The position numbers and the translations under genes are program-made. From assembly GCA_035642095.1 (NCBI GenBank), contig DASQTB010000141.1:1-11686 (forward strand): DNA of 11,686 nucleotides. The letters are read 5' to 3'. The notes beneath the pieces were generated by a model. It searched no databases and was not told where the DNA came from. It worked only from the letters and a program-made list of their open reading frames with translations. Position 1 is the first letter of the stretch. The number at the start of each line of letters is the position of its first letter. Of the stretch, positions 10,774 to 11,686 are shown piece after piece. Origin of the DNA: DASQTB01 sp035642095 (GTDB lineage Bacteria; Actinomycetota; UBA4738; CALAEC01).

Positions 10774-11686
10774 TCAGCGTTCGAGGGGGCGAAGGACCTG
10801 GACCCGAACATCGCTTCCGGGCGAGAGGGACGAGTCGGGTGGAACCGTCATGAGGGCATTGGCCCGAACGACGGAGCCGAGACGGGATTCCGTGGCCGGT
10901 CCGGTCGGAGCGCAGTGCCACCTTCCTTCCCGCGCGGTGAGCCGGGCCGGGACCAGGAGCGTCACTCCCGGTGGGCCCTGGGGGGTCTCGTCGAGGACGG
11001 CCCGGACGTGGGGCCGTTCCAGATCGGTCCGGCCCATCATCCGCATCACTGCCGGGCGGACGAACGATTCGAACGAAACGAACGCCGACATCGGCTTGCC
11101 CGACACGCTGAAGAATGGCTTCCCCTCGACGTTGCCGTAGCCGACCCGGGAGCCGGGATGAACGGCGACCTCGATGCTTCGGAGGTCGCCCAGCCCGACC
11201 AGGGCGTCGGTGACGTCGCCCTCCCCGCCGGTCACCACGAACGCGTCCGCCCGGAGGGTGTTCGACATCACGGCGCCGCGCAGCTCCCGCTCCGTGTCCG
11301 CCACGATCCCGATCCGGTAGGGGACGGCCCCCACGTCGCGGAGCGCGCCCAGTAGAAGATACGAGACCGCGTCTCGGACCTGGCCGAAGCCAGTCGGACG
11401 TCCCGGTTCGATCAGGTCGCCCACGGCGATCACCGCGACCCGGAGCTTGGGGTAGGCCAGCACGGAGCCGTGGCCGGCCGTGGCTAGGATGCCGAGCTCC
11501 GGAGCGGACAGCCGGCGGCCGGCCGGAACCAACACCGAGCCCGCCCGCACGTCCTCGCCCGCCGGACGGACGTTCGCACCCGACTCGATCGCCTCGACGA
11601 CTCGAACGTCGGCGCCGTCGGTGGCCCCCCGATCCAGCGGGATCACGCAATCTGCACCGGCGGGGACCGGGGCCTCCGCGGCCACC
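10774..11686 (-). CDS. MoeA/gephyrin-like protein, Glp type (N-terminus outside window)
   Basis: The frame runs to the window edge. The visible 304 residues begin inside the family motif APVPAGADCVIP, so about 90-100 N-terminal residues are missing; the GTG at the edge is not the true start. Domain order follows MoeA: NVRPAGEDVRAGSVLVPAG, the central MoCF_biosynth domain (VAVIAVGDL, RDAVSYLLL, VVTGGEGDVTDAL), PMSAFVSFESFVRPAVMRMMG, then the C-terminal MoeA domain IV ending in VQVLRPLER. Key molybdopterin motifs differ: the usual TGDEL reads VGDLI, DSNS reads DAVS, GGVSxG reads GGEGDV, and LPGNPVS reads VSGKPMS (11087-11110). MoeA inserts molybdate into molybdopterin; Glp paralogues in Actinobacteria act in cell division. 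The eroded motifs and the SepX/GlpR-like gene next to it favour the Glp role. No other molybdenum-cofactor gene is in view. Confidence 0.88.
   Translation of the reverse strand, partial: VAAEAPVPAGADCVIPLDRGATDGADVRVVEAIESGANVRPAGEDVRAGSVLVPAGRRLSAPELGILATAGHGSVLAYPKLRVAVIAVGDLIEPGRPTGFGQVRDAVSYLLLGALRDVGAVPYRIGIVADTERELRGAVMSNTLRADAFVVTGGEGDVTDALVGLGDLRSIEVAVHPGSRVGYGNVEGKPFFSVSGKPMSAFVSFESFVRPAVMRMMGRTDLERPHVRAVLDETPQGPPGVTLLVPARLTAREGRWHCAPTGPATESRLGSVVRANALMTVPPDSSLSPGSDVRVQVLRPLER

Noticed and set aside
11683..11685. GTG at the right edge as the true start of the MoeA-like gene
   Set aside because: It falls just before APVPAGAD, a motif near residue 100 in full-length MoeA, so it is an internal Val codon and the gene continues past the window.
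1..11686. CRISPR array, insertion sequence, prophage or plasmid origin
   Set aside because: No evenly spaced repeats, transposase or integrase motifs, terminal repeats or replication genes were found on either strand.

Overview
The window is high-GC DNA with dense, mostly uninterrupted genes and frequent GTG starts. It looks like chromosomal sequence from an actinobacterium (Actinomycetota). The strongest taxonomic hints are an actinobacterial protein O-mannosyltransferase (Pmt) beside rsmI-metG-tatD, which is the arrangement around Rv1002c-Rv1008 in Mycobacterium, and a MoeA/gephyrin-like gene (Glp type) followed by a three-helix membrane protein resembling SepX/GlpR. Several genes also appear to have leaderless starts. 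A translin-family gene and a GH99-like gene suggest an environmental, possibly early-branching lineage; I cannot name a genus. No phage, transposon, CRISPR or plasmid signature was seen.

Left block (1-3835, minus strand): ychF, rsmI, metG and tatD (cut by the window edge) lie head to tail with gaps of 0 to about 27 bp and probably form one housekeeping operon for translation and RNA maintenance: a ribosome-associated GTPase, a 16S rRNA methyltransferase, methionyl-tRNA synthetase and a TatD nuclease.

Central plus-strand block (3859-7571): pmt is divergent from ychF with only 23 bp between the start codons. It is followed by a small HExxH metalloprotease, a macro-domain protein with its own likely leaderless promoter, and a probably exported GH99-like glycoside hydrolase. 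The block ends in a GC-rich hairpin shared with a convergent cupredoxin lipoprotein gene.

Stress and accessory block (7624-9330): a small type-1 copper lipoprotein (minus) is divergent from a CsbD-like stress protein (plus), whose upstream DNA carries a candidate sigma-B/sigma-F-type promoter and a repeated GGCGGA motif. A strong hairpin, an MmcQ/YjbR-family gene (plus) and a convergent P-loop kinase-like gene (minus) follow.

Right block (9414-11686, minus strand): a Glp/MoeA-like gene, cut by the window edge, has eroded molybdopterin-binding motifs. After a 113-bp AT-rich control region comes a SepX/GlpR-like membrane protein, then a translin/TRAX-family protein with the acidic nuclease residues in place, then tRNA-Ala(CGC) only 20 bp beyond the translin stop. 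Glp and SepX/GlpR are known division-site partners in other Actinobacteria. The translin-tRNA pair is the least expected content of the window.
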